A stretch of 64,000 bases of DNA from Anthopleura xanthogrammica (lineage: Eukaryota; Cnidaria; Anthozoa; Actiniaria; Actiniidae): positions 9,740,539-9,804,538 of the forward strand of contig OZ025208.1 of NCBI GenBank assembly GCA_964019055.1, read 5' to 3'. This document shows, piece by piece, positions 15,133 through 29,600 of the stretch; within the stretch, counting starts at the first letter, position 1, and each line of letters opens with the position of its first letter. The notes beneath the pieces are model-generated. The model was not told the DNA's origin. It worked only from the letters and a program-made list of their open reading frames with translations, and ran no database searches. The position numbers were made by a program, and so were the translations under genes.

Positions 15133-15399
15133 ATTTGAATACCGCGGGAAAAGAAGACTGACATCAACTTCCGACCTGTACCTCTGGATAACTAATTAAA
15201 AAAGTTAAATATAACTGTAAAACAGAAAGGCAAAAGCTTAGCTATATGATAAATTAAGGGGGGGCAAATCAAGCAAGCGAAAGAAAAAAATTAAATATAG
15301 AACTAAGTTGTCTGTTGTCTGGTACAAATCATGGATAGTCTATTATGTCTCCACTTAAAACCATTCTAATTATAATGGAAGCTATTTCAATGTTATAGA

Positions 15400-16290
15400 A
15401 TGTTTTACCTTGTACATACTGTTAATCAGTACCGTATGTCTCCCACTCGACTCCCACTTATACGAAAACCATTCTAATGGGAAGCCATTTCAATGTTACA
15501 GCATTTACCATGTACACGCTGTAAAACAGTACCGTATGTCTCCGACTTATACGAAAACTATTCTAATGGAAGCCATTTCAATGTCACAGCATTTACCATG
15601 TACATGCTGTAAAACAGTACCGTATGTCTCCCACTCATACGAAAACCATTCCAATGGGAAGCCATTTCAATGTCACAGCATTTACCATGTACACGCTGTA
15701 AAACAGCACCGTATGTCTCCCACTTATACGAAAACCATTCCAATGGGAAGCCATTTCAATGTTACAGCATTTACCATGTACACACTGTAAAACAGTACCG
15801 TATGTCTACCACTTATACGAAAACTATTCTAATGGAAGCCATTTCAATGTCACAGCATTTACCATGTACATGCTGTAAAACAGTACCGTATGTCTCCCAC
15901 TCATACGAAAACCATTCCAATGGGAAGCCATTTCAATGTTACAGCATTTACCATGTACAAGCTGTAAAACAGTACCGTATGTCTCCCACTCATACGAAAA
16001 CCATTCCAATGGGAAGCCATTTCAATGTTACAGCATTTACCAACCGTATGTCTCCCACTTATATACGAAACCATTCTAATGGGAAGCCATTTCAATGTTA
16101 CAGTATTTACCATGTACAAGCTGTAAAACAGTACCGTATGTCTACCACTTATACGAAAACCATTTTAATGGGAAGCCATTTCAATGTTACAGCATTTACC
16201 ATGTACAAGCTGTAAAACAGTACCGTATGTCTACCACTCGAGTCATACGATACATATTCTAAAATGGGAAGCCATTCCAATATGTTACGG
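15400..16290. repeat. 88-89 bp tandem array derived from a MITE end
   Basis: About ten head-to-tail units each contain ACCGTATGTCTCCCACT, TATACGAAAACCATT, GGGAAGCCATTTCAATG and TACCATGTACA in fixed order. ACCGTATG recurs at 15531, 15619, 15708 and 15797, giving spacings of 88-89 bp. The unit matches the 3' half of the dispersed inverted-repeat element at 27403-27615 and 56720-57048. The array lies just downstream of the WAP gene's last coding exon. The apparent ORFs in it (61-181 codons) are by-products of the period and are not genes. Confidence 0.9.
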
Positions 16291-16380
16291 TATGTCGTAC
16301 TGTGTAAAAGTGGAGTAAGGTATTTGAATATCTTTTTTAGTAAGGAAAAACCATGAACCTTTTTGTGTGTGCGCGTGTTA

Positions 16381-16467
16381 AGCTACGAACACACGGTCCA
16401 AATTGACCCTACTTCAGCAACATTACCTCCAATATTGCGCGCAATGTTGCACAGTGTGTTCGTAGCT
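16381..16467. mobile_element. 87-bp MITE with TTA target duplication
   Basis: Terminal inverted repeats AGCTACGAACACAC and GTGTGTTCGTAGCT bound an 87-bp element, flanked on both sides by TTA (16378-16380 and 16468-16470). A 3-bp TTA duplication is typical of PIF/Harbinger elements, so this is probably a very short Harbinger-derived MITE. Confidence 0.75.
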
Positions 16468-16799
16468 TTATGGTATCTTGGTATAAGATCGATAACAATA
16501 TTGATATTAGTAAAGAAAGAAAGAAAGAAAGAACACTCAAGGAAATGAATTGTAGGACGAGAAAAATAACGAAAACAACCTTTTTAAAATATTTCAAAGT
16601 GAAACTTTTATTATTTGTTCATGCTCTACCCTACGATAAAATTAAAGTTATTATTTTTTTACCGCCACGCGCTTTTCCTTATAATGCAAAAAGAGATACA
16701 TATTTTATCACTAGGATAGTATTATCATGGATTTGCATTGATCTCTTTCGTGCACACTTACATATCATAATTATTATTTATTCATTCATTATTTATTCT

Positions 16800-16873
16800 G
16801 GCATATAACCAAATGTTAAAAGCCATAGAGTCCATGCATAGATGTGGCGCTATACAAATGTAGATTATTATTG

Positions 16874-16911
<38 letters not shown>

Positions 16912-16912
16912 T
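16800..16912 (+). mobile_element. Retroposon 3' tail ending in (TTA)n
   Basis: The segment with GGCGCTATACAAATGTAGATT immediately followed by an (ATT)n run to about 16912 looks like the 3' end of a SINE or truncated non-LTR element. Such 'gcgctatacaaat + trinucleotide' tails are common in animal genomes. Only the tail is recognisable. Confidence 0.5.
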
Positions 16913-17009
16913 TTAAGTGCAGTAGATGATAAGCTAAGAGTATTAAAAATTTAACAAAACAAACAAAATTACAAGCGTTATTCTAATGGATCTCTTCAAC
17001 TTGGACGTA

Positions 17010-17135
17010 AGTTTTCCCATATATACGTGTCATTCCCTTGATTATTATCGCTTTGTTGCCTGTTAATGCTAAGTAGACAACTAAACATATGAACCGGCAA
17101 AGGATCTTGGATCTTGTTTTCAAGGGATTGACACA
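17010..17135. mobile_element. Degenerate copy of the TTTCAGACCACGTGTCATT MITE
   Basis: CGTGTCATTCCCTTGATTAT near the left and TTTTCAAGGGATTGACACATGAG near the right are inverted relative to each other and resemble the termini of better copies at 32616-32742, 35812-35948 and 55371-55505. The central CTTTGTT... block is also shared. Confidence 0.5.
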
Positions 17136-17249
17136 TGAGAAAGCAAATTAAACTAAAGAGATCCATTGAACTTTTATCGAGTGCTGCTAATGCATACATT
17201 GGAAGTCCGTTTTTAAGCCAGGCTGGTATATTTGACGACAGAACTTCGT

Positions 17250-18918
17250 TTAGCAGCGAGAGCGACCACCGTAGCTGCTGCACGTAAAGCTGTAACTGAA
17301 CGGAAACATGCAATATTTTGACCAGAAATCCTTTCCGCAGCAGTAATCATGCTCAGCACATCCTTGGTGATAACAGCAGTCATCACAGACCCAACTCCAA
17401 CAGCTGCACTTTTTCCCACACATACCGTAACAGTTGTCATTGTTTGGGTCACTTCGGAGGTCGGTGCACCTATAGAACAATATGAGAAAGATTAGCACTG
17501 AGCCATGTTGGTTGACTTGAACAAATTATTTGGCCTTGCAATGATTTATTTTACGTTATGTCATCCTACATGGCGACCATGTCTTTTGTCCTATTCAGCT
17601 TTATGGTTAGGGAGGGTGGATTGCAATCGACATCACTCTCAGGAGAATGAAAGACATGGGGGCTAAGTAACTGGTTGATATTAAAAAAGAGAATATTCGG
17701 GTTTCTTGCCAAGGAAAATGACAGACATGCAAAGGTTACTAAACTATCAATAACTAGAGGTCATTTCATGCTTCGTTTGGAATCGTCCCAGCTTTCATTA
17801 ATGAAATTGGCTTGCTTCCTAAAGTCCAGGCTTACATTAAATATTTCATAGAATAGTTATTGAAGTTATTTGCAGTTGACCTAAGCGCACAAAGCACGTG
17901 AAGCGGAAAATTAAAAATGCACTGACCTTTTAGACCTGTGTGAAGAATCTTCATCTTGTATCTCTGGAGTTTTGATAACATCGACTGGTTTGCCTGCCCT
18001 GTCAAGAGCGAGGAGAAGGTTCAGGCTCATCAGATGGAATGGTTGGGTGATTTCCTGTGTCATCCCCGAGCCTCCAGCTTTTGCAAGGGTTTTAGAGCAG
18101 ATCTCCAACAGTCGAGTTTCTTCCATTTGGCGGATTGTTTCTAGTGCTTGTTTGTGAGCTTCTTTGAGCGTTGTGTCATCATCAGCGAGGCCGTTAGCAG
18201 GTGAGAACCTTTCTGCTGCAAATCTCTTGAGTGCCTTGAATGTCCTTGGCACTTCTGCTGGTACAAGAACTTCCTTGTTCTGTTGACTGAAATTTAACAG
18301 GGAATAATATTTATTGCGGGTTGAGCTAACCTATCCAAATCAATGTTTCTATCGCTAGAGGACCCAGGAATGGGGAGGGGGGGAGGGGGGGGGGGGGGGG
18401 GAGGGAGCACCCCGAATAAGAAATTAAAATTGGCTTGGTATGAAATTGGGAAAGTATCAAAAGCTGAATCGTGCAATTTAAATTTGTAGGATAGAAGAAG
18501 AAGCTGAAAAGACCTTAATGTACAATTACAATGCGCATGCATGTGCTTATCAATTTAAAGCTATTTTTTAAAGTGCAACTAAACAACAAATAAATAGAAT
18601 GAATAAGGTTGGTTCAGGTATATATTGCTAGGTTTACCTTAAAAAGCCGCTGTCAGCAATCTGAAAGTAGTTGGTATCTCTTGGCAGCTTCATGTACGAG
18701 GTTATGGTTTCGTTTCCATTCAAGGTCTTCATCTCCATGAACCCTTGCCGAATGTCAAACTGAAGTCCAAGCGAATCAGTGTACCGATATTCTCCTTTGA
18801 TGTGGTTTGGACCAAATGAAGACAGCTTTAAACCAATCGACTCTGCATCGCCTTGCTGTGGGTAGACAAACACAAAAACCAGCACAGCTACCAATGAGGA
18901 TTTCAAAAGAAACGCCAT
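17250..18918 (-). CDS. Secreted precursor with furin site and 14-Cys domain
   Basis: Three exons on the minus strand: 18918-18638, 18286-17927 and 17469-17250 (stop included), with matching phases (2, then 2). The predicted product is about 286 residues. Residues 1-25 are a signal peptide (MAFLLKSSLVAVLVF..., probable cleavage after GDA). A propeptide of about 190 residues has no motif I recognise. It ends in RSKR (residues about 211-214), created across the exon 2/3 junction. The remaining 72 residues begin with Cys and contain 14 cysteines, including WVCDDCC and GCAEHDYCC. The HDxCC pattern recalls the phospholipase A2 active-site helix, but the calcium loop and spacing are not those of a classical PLA2, so I do not assign activity. 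Processing by a proprotein convertase to release the cysteine-rich domain is inferred. It lies between the two WAP genes and has its own TATA box at 19003-19008. Confidence 0.75.
18373..18408 (+). other. G-run, possible G-quadruplex, in intron 1
   Basis: A nearly pure G tract including a run of about 16 G sits in intron 1 of the 14-Cys precursor gene. On the transcribed RNA it is C-rich; the DNA plus strand could form a quadruplex. Confidence 0.6.
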
Positions 18919-19002
18919 TTTTCATCCAATATTCTTGTCTTAGCTTTGGAACTATACTTCAGTCAGGAGTATGATATGATGTTGCACCTCCAGTCTCGCG
19001 TT

Positions 19003-19008
19003 TTTATA
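19003..19008 (-). promoter_or_regulatory. TATA box of the 14-Cys precursor gene
   Basis: On the minus strand TCTATAAAAACGCG places TATAAA about 85 bp upstream of the ATG at 18918, the expected distance for a short 5' UTR. Confidence 0.6.
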
Positions 19009-19020
19009 GATAGTTTGGGT

Positions 19021-19678
19021 CTGCGGCATTTCCTTGATCGCTGAAGGGTCTCCCGGCGGATTCAAGCAAACAAGGAACTAAATTCTTTTCTGCGCAAACA
19101 TCATTAAGGGTCGAATGTTAGATCACTTATGGTTAATGTGTTTTCCCTCGTTAAAAGATTGTTTTAATTGTATTGTATTGTAAAACGGGTTCAATTTCAG
19201 TCTCCTATTAATCAGCTAGGTATCGGACCTGCAGCCTCGAGAGACCAGTTACCTTGACGTACCACCCCCTACTGCTAAGACGGCTTTTCTTGTAAACAAG
19301 GAAGGGAGATACTCCAATATATCAGATGTCGTTTTTCGCTTAGTTGGGGTCTGCGGCATTTCCTTAATCGCTGAAGGGTCTCCCGGCGGATTCAAGCAAA
19401 CAAGGAACTAAATTCTTTTCTGCGCAAACATCATTAAGGGTCGTATGTTAGATCACTTATGGTTAATATGTTTTCCCTCGTTAAAAGATTTTTTTAATTG
19501 TATTGTATTGTAAAACGGGTTCAATTTCAGTCTCCTACTAACCAGCTAGGTATCGGACCTGCAGCCTCGAGAGACCAGTTACCTTGACGCACCACCCCTA
19601 CTGCTAAGACGGCTTTTCTTGTAAACTGAAGGAAGGGAGATACTCCAATATATCAGCTGTTGTTTTTCGCCGCGATTT
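19021..19678. repeat. 330-bp tandem duplication upstream of the 14-Cys gene
   Basis: CTGCGGCATTTCCTT starts at 19021 and again at 19351, and about 330 bp following each are nearly identical, ending with ACTCCAATATATCAG. The few substitutions and a 4-bp insertion (AAACTGAAGG) in copy 2 show recent duplication. Copy 1 begins just beyond the gene's TATA box, so the duplication could have doubled an upstream regulatory segment. Confidence 0.9.
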
Positions 19679-21304
19679 TGTTCTTGATAGGGTATTCGAT
19701 TTTCTCATATAGGAAGTACTTTTCTTAATTTCTGATAATCAGGTTTTGCTAGTTTTATTAAACTCTTTGTAAACTTTTATTACAGTCTTAAATATTGTTA
19801 TGATTCACAATGAATTGTCTTCAATAGGACATGTAATGTCAAGATTTTCCGAGTGTCTTAGAGTCAGGGTTCGAGCCAAAGTGCTCCCCTCGGCTCTCAT
19901 CCCCTCCCCGAGCCCGCAGGAAAGTCAAGCAAACGAGGAACTAATTTTTTTTTAACAAAAAAACATCCTTAACAGTGCTGAAGAGGCGTTCCATTAAGTT
20001 AGTCCAATTTTGTTCTCTTCCTGATCAGCCTTTTAAAAGACCTGCAGCGTGAAGGGGTTAGGGGCATGCAAGATCAAGTACAGACTTTTAGCAGCAGGTA
20101 TGCCGATTTTTCCATGAGCAAGAGATGTATATTTATTACTATGTACAAAGTTGAAAACTAAAAGTGAGGGGTGAATCTGTTTAGCATAGAGCCGAAAAAC
20201 GTAATACACAAAAAATATGTCAGTGAAGAAAAAGTAAGAAAACAATGACCAATTATGTACTACCGATTGTGTACTACCAATTATGTACCCTACCAATTAT
20301 GTACCCTACCAATTATGTACCCTACCAATTATGTACCCTACCAATTATGTACCCTCCCAACTATGTAATTGATAGGCTAACAACCTGATCGTTTCAGCAT
20401 TCAACGCTTTAATAGATCTAGCCAAACACAACAAATTATGTTGCTGATCATCGATATTAATCCTATCGTTTCAGCATTCAATGCATAGAGCCAAAAACGA
20501 CAAAATATGCCATATGGTATTAATCCGATCGTCTCAGCATGCATTCAATGTTTAGAGCCAAAAACATATGTAGTTTAAGAAAATTCTTGCTGAGAGAAAA
20601 AAGTAATGTTATCGGATATCAAAATGTACTAAACCGTCACTAGATACGCACTAAAGGCTGAATTAAGGGACTATACTAATAAATGCATGGGAATTAACGA
20701 CAGTGGATTCCACAGAGTGGCTCTCCTTCTACTGGATTCCACTGGGACTATATCTCGAAAATAGCGCTAAACAAGTATCGTGACAAAGGTTAATTAGTTA
20801 TTGAAAAAACAAATCCGCTATTGCTAAAGCGAGTTATCTTGTAAACAAGGAAGTATAAGTTTGACCTTTGTCCAACAGGGGGTTGGCTTTGTATTCGTCC
20901 TTAATGCTGAAACAAGGGAATATTTTCACGTAAAAATAAAGGATGGTTTGAATAGTAAAGTCGACTAATCCTAAAAGTTAAAAAAAACCTTATTATCGCT
21001 ACTGAATCACCACTGCAGAGTACAGCAGTGACGCAGCTCAATTGGGTCGAACTGAAAGCATGCGAAGGCGACTCTTGAAAATATTCCCGCTTAGATTTGC
21101 CCCCAGAGAAGTTTACGACAAGTTCACGATTGGTAACTATGCATTTATTCTTGTCTTTATCACATGATATTCTATTATTATAAACACTTGCTATGGTTAC
21201 AGGGTTTTTCTACTTCAAAGTGCAAATGTTAACATCAGAAGCAGGTTTCAATAGCAGTTTATCATGATCTTGCAACACCATCAGTGTCACGTGTCTTCTT
21301 GTCT
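19679..21304. other. Intergenic region with short tandem repeats
   Basis: No coding exon recognised. It holds a 16-bp minisatellite at 20248-20368 (unit CCAATTATGTACCCTA, about seven imperfect copies) and, at 20390-20575, three diverged copies of a segment containing GATCGTTTCAGCATTCAA and AGAGCCAAAAAC. The remainder is AT-rich and unremarkable. Confidence 0.6.
20248..20368. repeat. 16-bp minisatellite
   Basis: Head-to-tail copies of CCAATTATGTACCCTA; the first two units are variants (ACTACCGATTGTGTACTA), the last is CCAACTATG. Confidence 0.85.
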
Positions 21305-24726
<3,422 letters not shown>

Positions 24727-25238
24727 CTCTTCTTTTTAATACTGAGAGTTTGGGCCGAAGATTCCGCGTGGTAGCTTCGAACACTCTTAATATGAATGAC
24801 ATAATATTTTTTTTAAGTTCTAATTTTGTTCGAATTCTTAGATCTGTCAACAGTATAATGCATTACCGCCCACCTATTATTATATTGGTCTTATTCATAA
24901 GTTTGAATCTGGTTGCCTTGAACAAATAACTTCACTGATAGCAAACAGGCATTCATTTTAACTTATTCTTCTTTCTTTCTCGGTTTTGCTATCAAATCTT
25001 TCACTTTTTGTATCGCTTTTGCCTTTCATAGTCGTTTATGATTTTTTTATTTTTATTGTGTGTTTTAATAATATGTATAATGTTTATAATTGTGATTGCC
25101 CTGTGGAGTGGGGTCTTAATAAGAATACCTCCAACGTAATCCGTGCGTGTCGTAAGAGGTGACTAAACTGGGGATAAGGGAAGGAAAACCCTGACAGAAA
25201 AAACTTCACAGCGGGCCAGCACCCCGCCTGTAGTATAA

Positions 25239-25506
25239 CCACAGGTAGCCCAAGCTGGGTTTCTGTGGTGTCATATTATAAGAAAATGTATGGGGAACTA
25301 TAAAAAAACCACAATAAAATCGTCAAAATGTGTTGCTTAATCCAAATTCTAACCAGGCAGGGCGATAGAGGTATAACTTCTCAAAGGTCAGCTAAGATTT
25401 CTTCACTTTATTTCACATTTTGACGATTTTATTGAGGTTTTTTATAGATCCCCATACATTTTTTTATAATATGACACCACAGAAACCCAGCTTGGGCTAC
25501 CTGTGG
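25239..25506. mobile_element. Foldback element with CCACAGGTAGCCCAAGC termini
   Basis: Arms of about 92 bp at 25239-25330 and 25410-25506 are nearly perfect inverse complements, beginning CCACAGGTAGCCCAAGC and separated by about 80 bp. The terminal motif recurs alone at 40134-40147, 47100-47115 and 51852-51866, suggesting a dispersed family. Confidence 0.8.
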
Positions 25507-25639
25507 TATAACCTGCTACGGAATCTAACAAAAAGAGATTACATTCAGCTGAACTTTCTACGTAAGCGACCTCACTGCCCCACAAGTCAGTTCGTACGCA
25601 TGCATCTCTTCAACACGATCGCTTCGCCGATTACTTCAC

Positions 25640-25850
25640 TGGGAACCAACAGGGCGCCGTTGCCCGGGCAGGCTACGCATGCGTTGGAGAGACGCAGTCG
25701 CGAGGGATCTACAGGAGATCGACATATCCTTCGAGGAGGCAGTTGATGGCAGAACAAGACAGAAAACGTTGGCGATCGATCCTTTGTGTTGGCGCTATGT
25801 GAGCCTGCCCCACGACAGCAATGATGATGAAAATTATAATAATATAATTA
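25640..25850 (+). pseudogene. 3' end of a truncated non-LTR retrotransposon (LINE)
   Basis: The reading frame from 25679 encodes MRWRDAVARDLQEIDISFEE followed by an R..WR-like segment. This is typical of the extreme C-terminus of reverse-transcriptase ORFs in RTE/Jockey-type LINEs, and it is followed by an AT-rich GATGATGA tail near 25825. No reverse-transcriptase core remains. The foldback element directly upstream may have inserted into, or recombined with, this copy. Confidence 0.6.
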
Positions 25851-26228
25851 TAAATATCCGTTTTGGAAATGGTCCTATCCAGGATTTTTTTCCTCGGTTT
25901 TTCTTTTGCTGTGGACGATCGTTGCGCATGAAAAAAGCTTCCAAAAATAAGCGTTACAGTTTTGATAAAGAGGTTAGCTGAGGAACTGTATCCTTTTTGG
26001 TCTTATAAGCAATAGATAATTATCTTTTTTATTATTTATTATGTAAGTATTGTATATTTTTATTACGATTCCACATTGGCATACTTCGTTATAAGCATTT
26101 TTTATTCCTGTAATTATGATGTATCATGGTCTAGGTTGGGGAATGATGAGTATGATGAACAAAAGGTGTTTGTACTGAAGTACTACAACTGACTAGTAGC
26201 AAGCTTAAGATTTTGTAACTCGTATGTT

Positions 26229-26640
26229 GATGGTGATACTAGTCAGTGCCACAGTAACAGACGTATTTGTTGAACCTTTTCGACTGGCAAGACAGTGACA
26301 GTTATCGTGACTTTCATGCGTGACGCATGCCGATGGTGATACTAGTCAGTGCCACAGTAACAGACGTATTTGTTGAACCTTTTCGACTGGCAAGACAGTG
26401 ACAGTTATCGTGACTTTCATGCGTGACGCATGCCGATGGTGATACTAGTCAGTGCCACAGTAACAGACGTATTTGTTGAACCTTTTCGACTGGCAAGACA
26501 GTGACAGTTATCGTGACTTTCATGCGTGACGCATGCCGATGGTGATACTAGTCAGTGCCACAGTAACAGACGTATTTGTTGAACCTTTTCGACTGGCAAG
26601 ACATTGACAGTTATCGTGACTTTCATGCTTGACGCATGCC
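26229..26640 (-). repeat. 103-bp minisatellite copied from a gene's last codons
   Basis: Four tandem units start at 26229, 26332, 26435 and 26538, exactly 103 bp apart, and the fifth unit (26641 on) is the 3' end of the D8C exon ending at 26651. On the minus strand each unit resembles the terminal coding codons plus stop and UTR of that exon (CTGTGGCACTGACTAG), but the four downstream units are nearly identical to each other and diverged from the coding copy. They lie in the gene's 3' UTR or flank. Confidence 0.9.
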
Positions 26641-26650
26641 GATGGTGATA

Positions 26651-29600
26651 CTAGTCAGTGCCACAGTATCGGACGTACTTGTTGAGGCTTTTCAACTGGT
26701 AGACATTGAAATCGCCACAATTCGTTGCAAGTACTGGTTGCGGGAAATTATTACAGTTAGATACACTTTGTTTTTTAACTGTTCTTGGGACACGCATCTC
26801 GCCAGGATTTGGTTGACTGTCTATCCAACCGTTAAAATCCGCATTGCATGCCCCCGATGTGGGACACGAATCTAACATACGAGATCCCGCGGGACCAGTA
26901 AACCTGTACCATTGTCCCGTTGTGATAACTGCAATGCCATCCCATGTTATTGATCCTACACCGTAATTAATATTACGATCAGCTTCGGTCAGGTTATGAT
27001 AATGGATGCAATCTGAAACTAAATGAATAGGCAAATTTTGAGCTCAAATATCTTCCCTTTTGGTTGCTCAGAGGCGGATCTAGGACATTGAGAAGGGGTG
27101 CGCATGTTTGCTACAACTTAATGCAAATAAGATTAATGGCAGAATCTGTGAACAATTTGAATCGAAAACCACGACTTATACAATAAATGCTCATGACAAT
27201 TCTTACTTATCTCGCAGTAAGATCCTTCATAGCCAAGTTTACAAACGCAGTAGAAAGTAGAATTTGACTCCACACATGTTCCATTGTTTTGACAAGAGTT
27301 GGCTTTGCAGCGTTCCTAATTATAAAGATGAGAAGAGAGTTATGAAGAAGAGGGGAAAAAAAAGGTTAATGTATTTATAACAAAAATATCTCTATGAGTG
27401 CTAGAGCGGTTTTTGCATGAGTGGGAAACGATGCGGTAGATTCCTAGCCGTACTGTAGCTGTACCGTATCTTACCGTAGCCGTACCTACTCGCTGTGATT
27501 GGATGAATTACTGGGAGACAATGGAAAGCCATATCAATGTTCCGGCATGTCGTACCGTGTGCGTGCTGTAAGGCAGAACCGCATGTTTCCCACTCCTGCG
27601 AAAACCAACCACTCAAAAACTGCACACAACATGCGCGCGCGTTTCTATTTCTTCAGTAAAGACCTAATCATTCTGAGAAGCTGCTGAGCACGCACTGGGA
27701 TCTCAATACGGCCAGGATGAAAAGATGTGTCAGAAACACACCACAGGCCGGCGGAAATTGTTAATGGGAACTCACTGACTGCCAAGTTTTCTGATTTATA
27801 TGACAAAGGAGAATATACTAATTGGCCAATAGCCGCCTTAATGGTTTTCTGAGATTGAGATAAACGCATTCAAAATTCGAGTGTGTACTTACATGGTAAT
27901 TTTCGCGGTTTGGTTCGATGTCAAGAAGATACTGAAAGTGAATAGTAAATAGTACATTAACAAAGTTTTCAAGATTTAAAGCAAACAAAATAACGGAAAG
28001 ATATGTCAAATACTTTGAATAACGATGAAGAGATTCGCAGCTGGAATCGTAGAATTGTTTTTTCTTTTGGCTCATTAAAGCAAAGAAATCCGGTATATTT
28101 TTCTTATGTCCCGCAGAATTTGCTAGAAAATGAACCATATATATATATATATCGAACTGTCATTAAAGTATTTATCAATATACTGTGTTTGCCCGACTGG
28201 ATAACGAATAGAAAGAATGCTAAGAAAAAATAAGGTAGTTTGAATAGGGAAAAAAGAATGCTATATGCTTCTCAATGAAAGAAATGACTGTTAAATTTTG
28301 GCTTTAGTTTTTGTCCTTTTAATTTTTTTTTATTGTCAACTTAATTATATCGATTTCAACGCTGGAACAAACTCTGGGCTGATTAACATCAGGGCATGGC
28401 TAAACTCACAGATCGAATTGGAATTTAGTGCTATGCGGGTTTTGTTTATTAAGGATAAAACCCAGAGAACCCGGGGAAATATCCTTGAATCTTTGAAGAG
28501 AGCGACCAAACGCCGAACTGATACTTGACTAAAGACTCAGTCAACAACGCTTTATTCGACTTCGTGAACGTGACAGAAGTGAAATAAAATTCTAACTGGA
28601 CTGATTTGAGAGAAGGGTAGAAGGGTATGAGAAGCCTATGAACAGGATTGAACTTGATGGAACTGGTTAGACTGGTTTTCTAGTGAATGATAGGAACTTC
28701 TAGAACCATCAGTACATGATTTATAGGTAACTAAAGTAGTAAATTTAGTGGTCCATGCGTGAAAGCCATACCAATATAAGCTCGATCATCGTTAACAAGC
28801 CGAATGGTTTGTTAGAGCTTGGGCGACTTAGCAACTAGTTCTCTAGAAGAAGGTGTTGAGCGATGATTAAAGAGATAATCACAAATTAGAACTGTTGTAA
28901 AACCGTTGACAACAAGGTGGTTGTGTTGCTTGGGAATCTTCACACTGCTCAATTTCAAAATCATTGTGTTTTTTTTATTATAGTTAAAGTATTTGTAAGA
29001 TCCTTTGATTATATATCTATCCTCTTTTTAAAAAAGGTTGTCAGAGTCAAAAGAAATATGCATGCAACAGTGCATGGAACCCCGTCCTCTATAGCCACCG
29101 GCCACCCGGTTATTACGTGCAGTTTTGTAGCTCAGTCCCAACGAAACATTTTCTATTACAGTACATTTACCCTCTTAATACGGACACCTGGCTAATACTT
29201 ATATTTAGATATTAGGGAACTTAAGCAGCTCGAAATCTATGAAGGGGAAGTGAGACACGAGGTTTCAGAACTGAATTTAATGATAGTGGAAGATCTGGAA
29301 ATAGGTGTTACTTCTTGATCTCAAGACGTGGACGACGTGCAATTGCTGAATATTGCATTCTGGCGAGAACGATATCGTCTTTTCTTGTTCAGATACTGAC
29401 GTTCCCGTTCTAGATTTCGAGTTGCTTAAGTTCCCTATTATTAAGATATTCCCGACCTATATCGCCTATCTCCTTTGGCTCCTACAACCTTTTTTGAAAG
29501 TTGTATATAGAAAGGACACTATATAGATTATTATCATTATCATTATCATTATTTTTGATAAAAATCGCTAGACCTAGTTCGCGTTTAATAACTGAAAAAA

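Noticed and set aside
15410..16215. Overlapping ORFs of 61-181 codons
   Set aside because: They arise from the 88-89 bp tandem array and occur on both strands; periods of 88 and 89 shift frame.
17250..17469. Calling the 14-Cys exon a true phospholipase A2
   Set aside because: HDxCC is present but the glycine-rich calcium loop and the CCxxHDxC order are not, so activity cannot be claimed.
28298..29195. Small plus-strand ORFs in the intron of paralog A
   Set aside because: No recognisable domain, no splice context, and composition like the surrounding intron.
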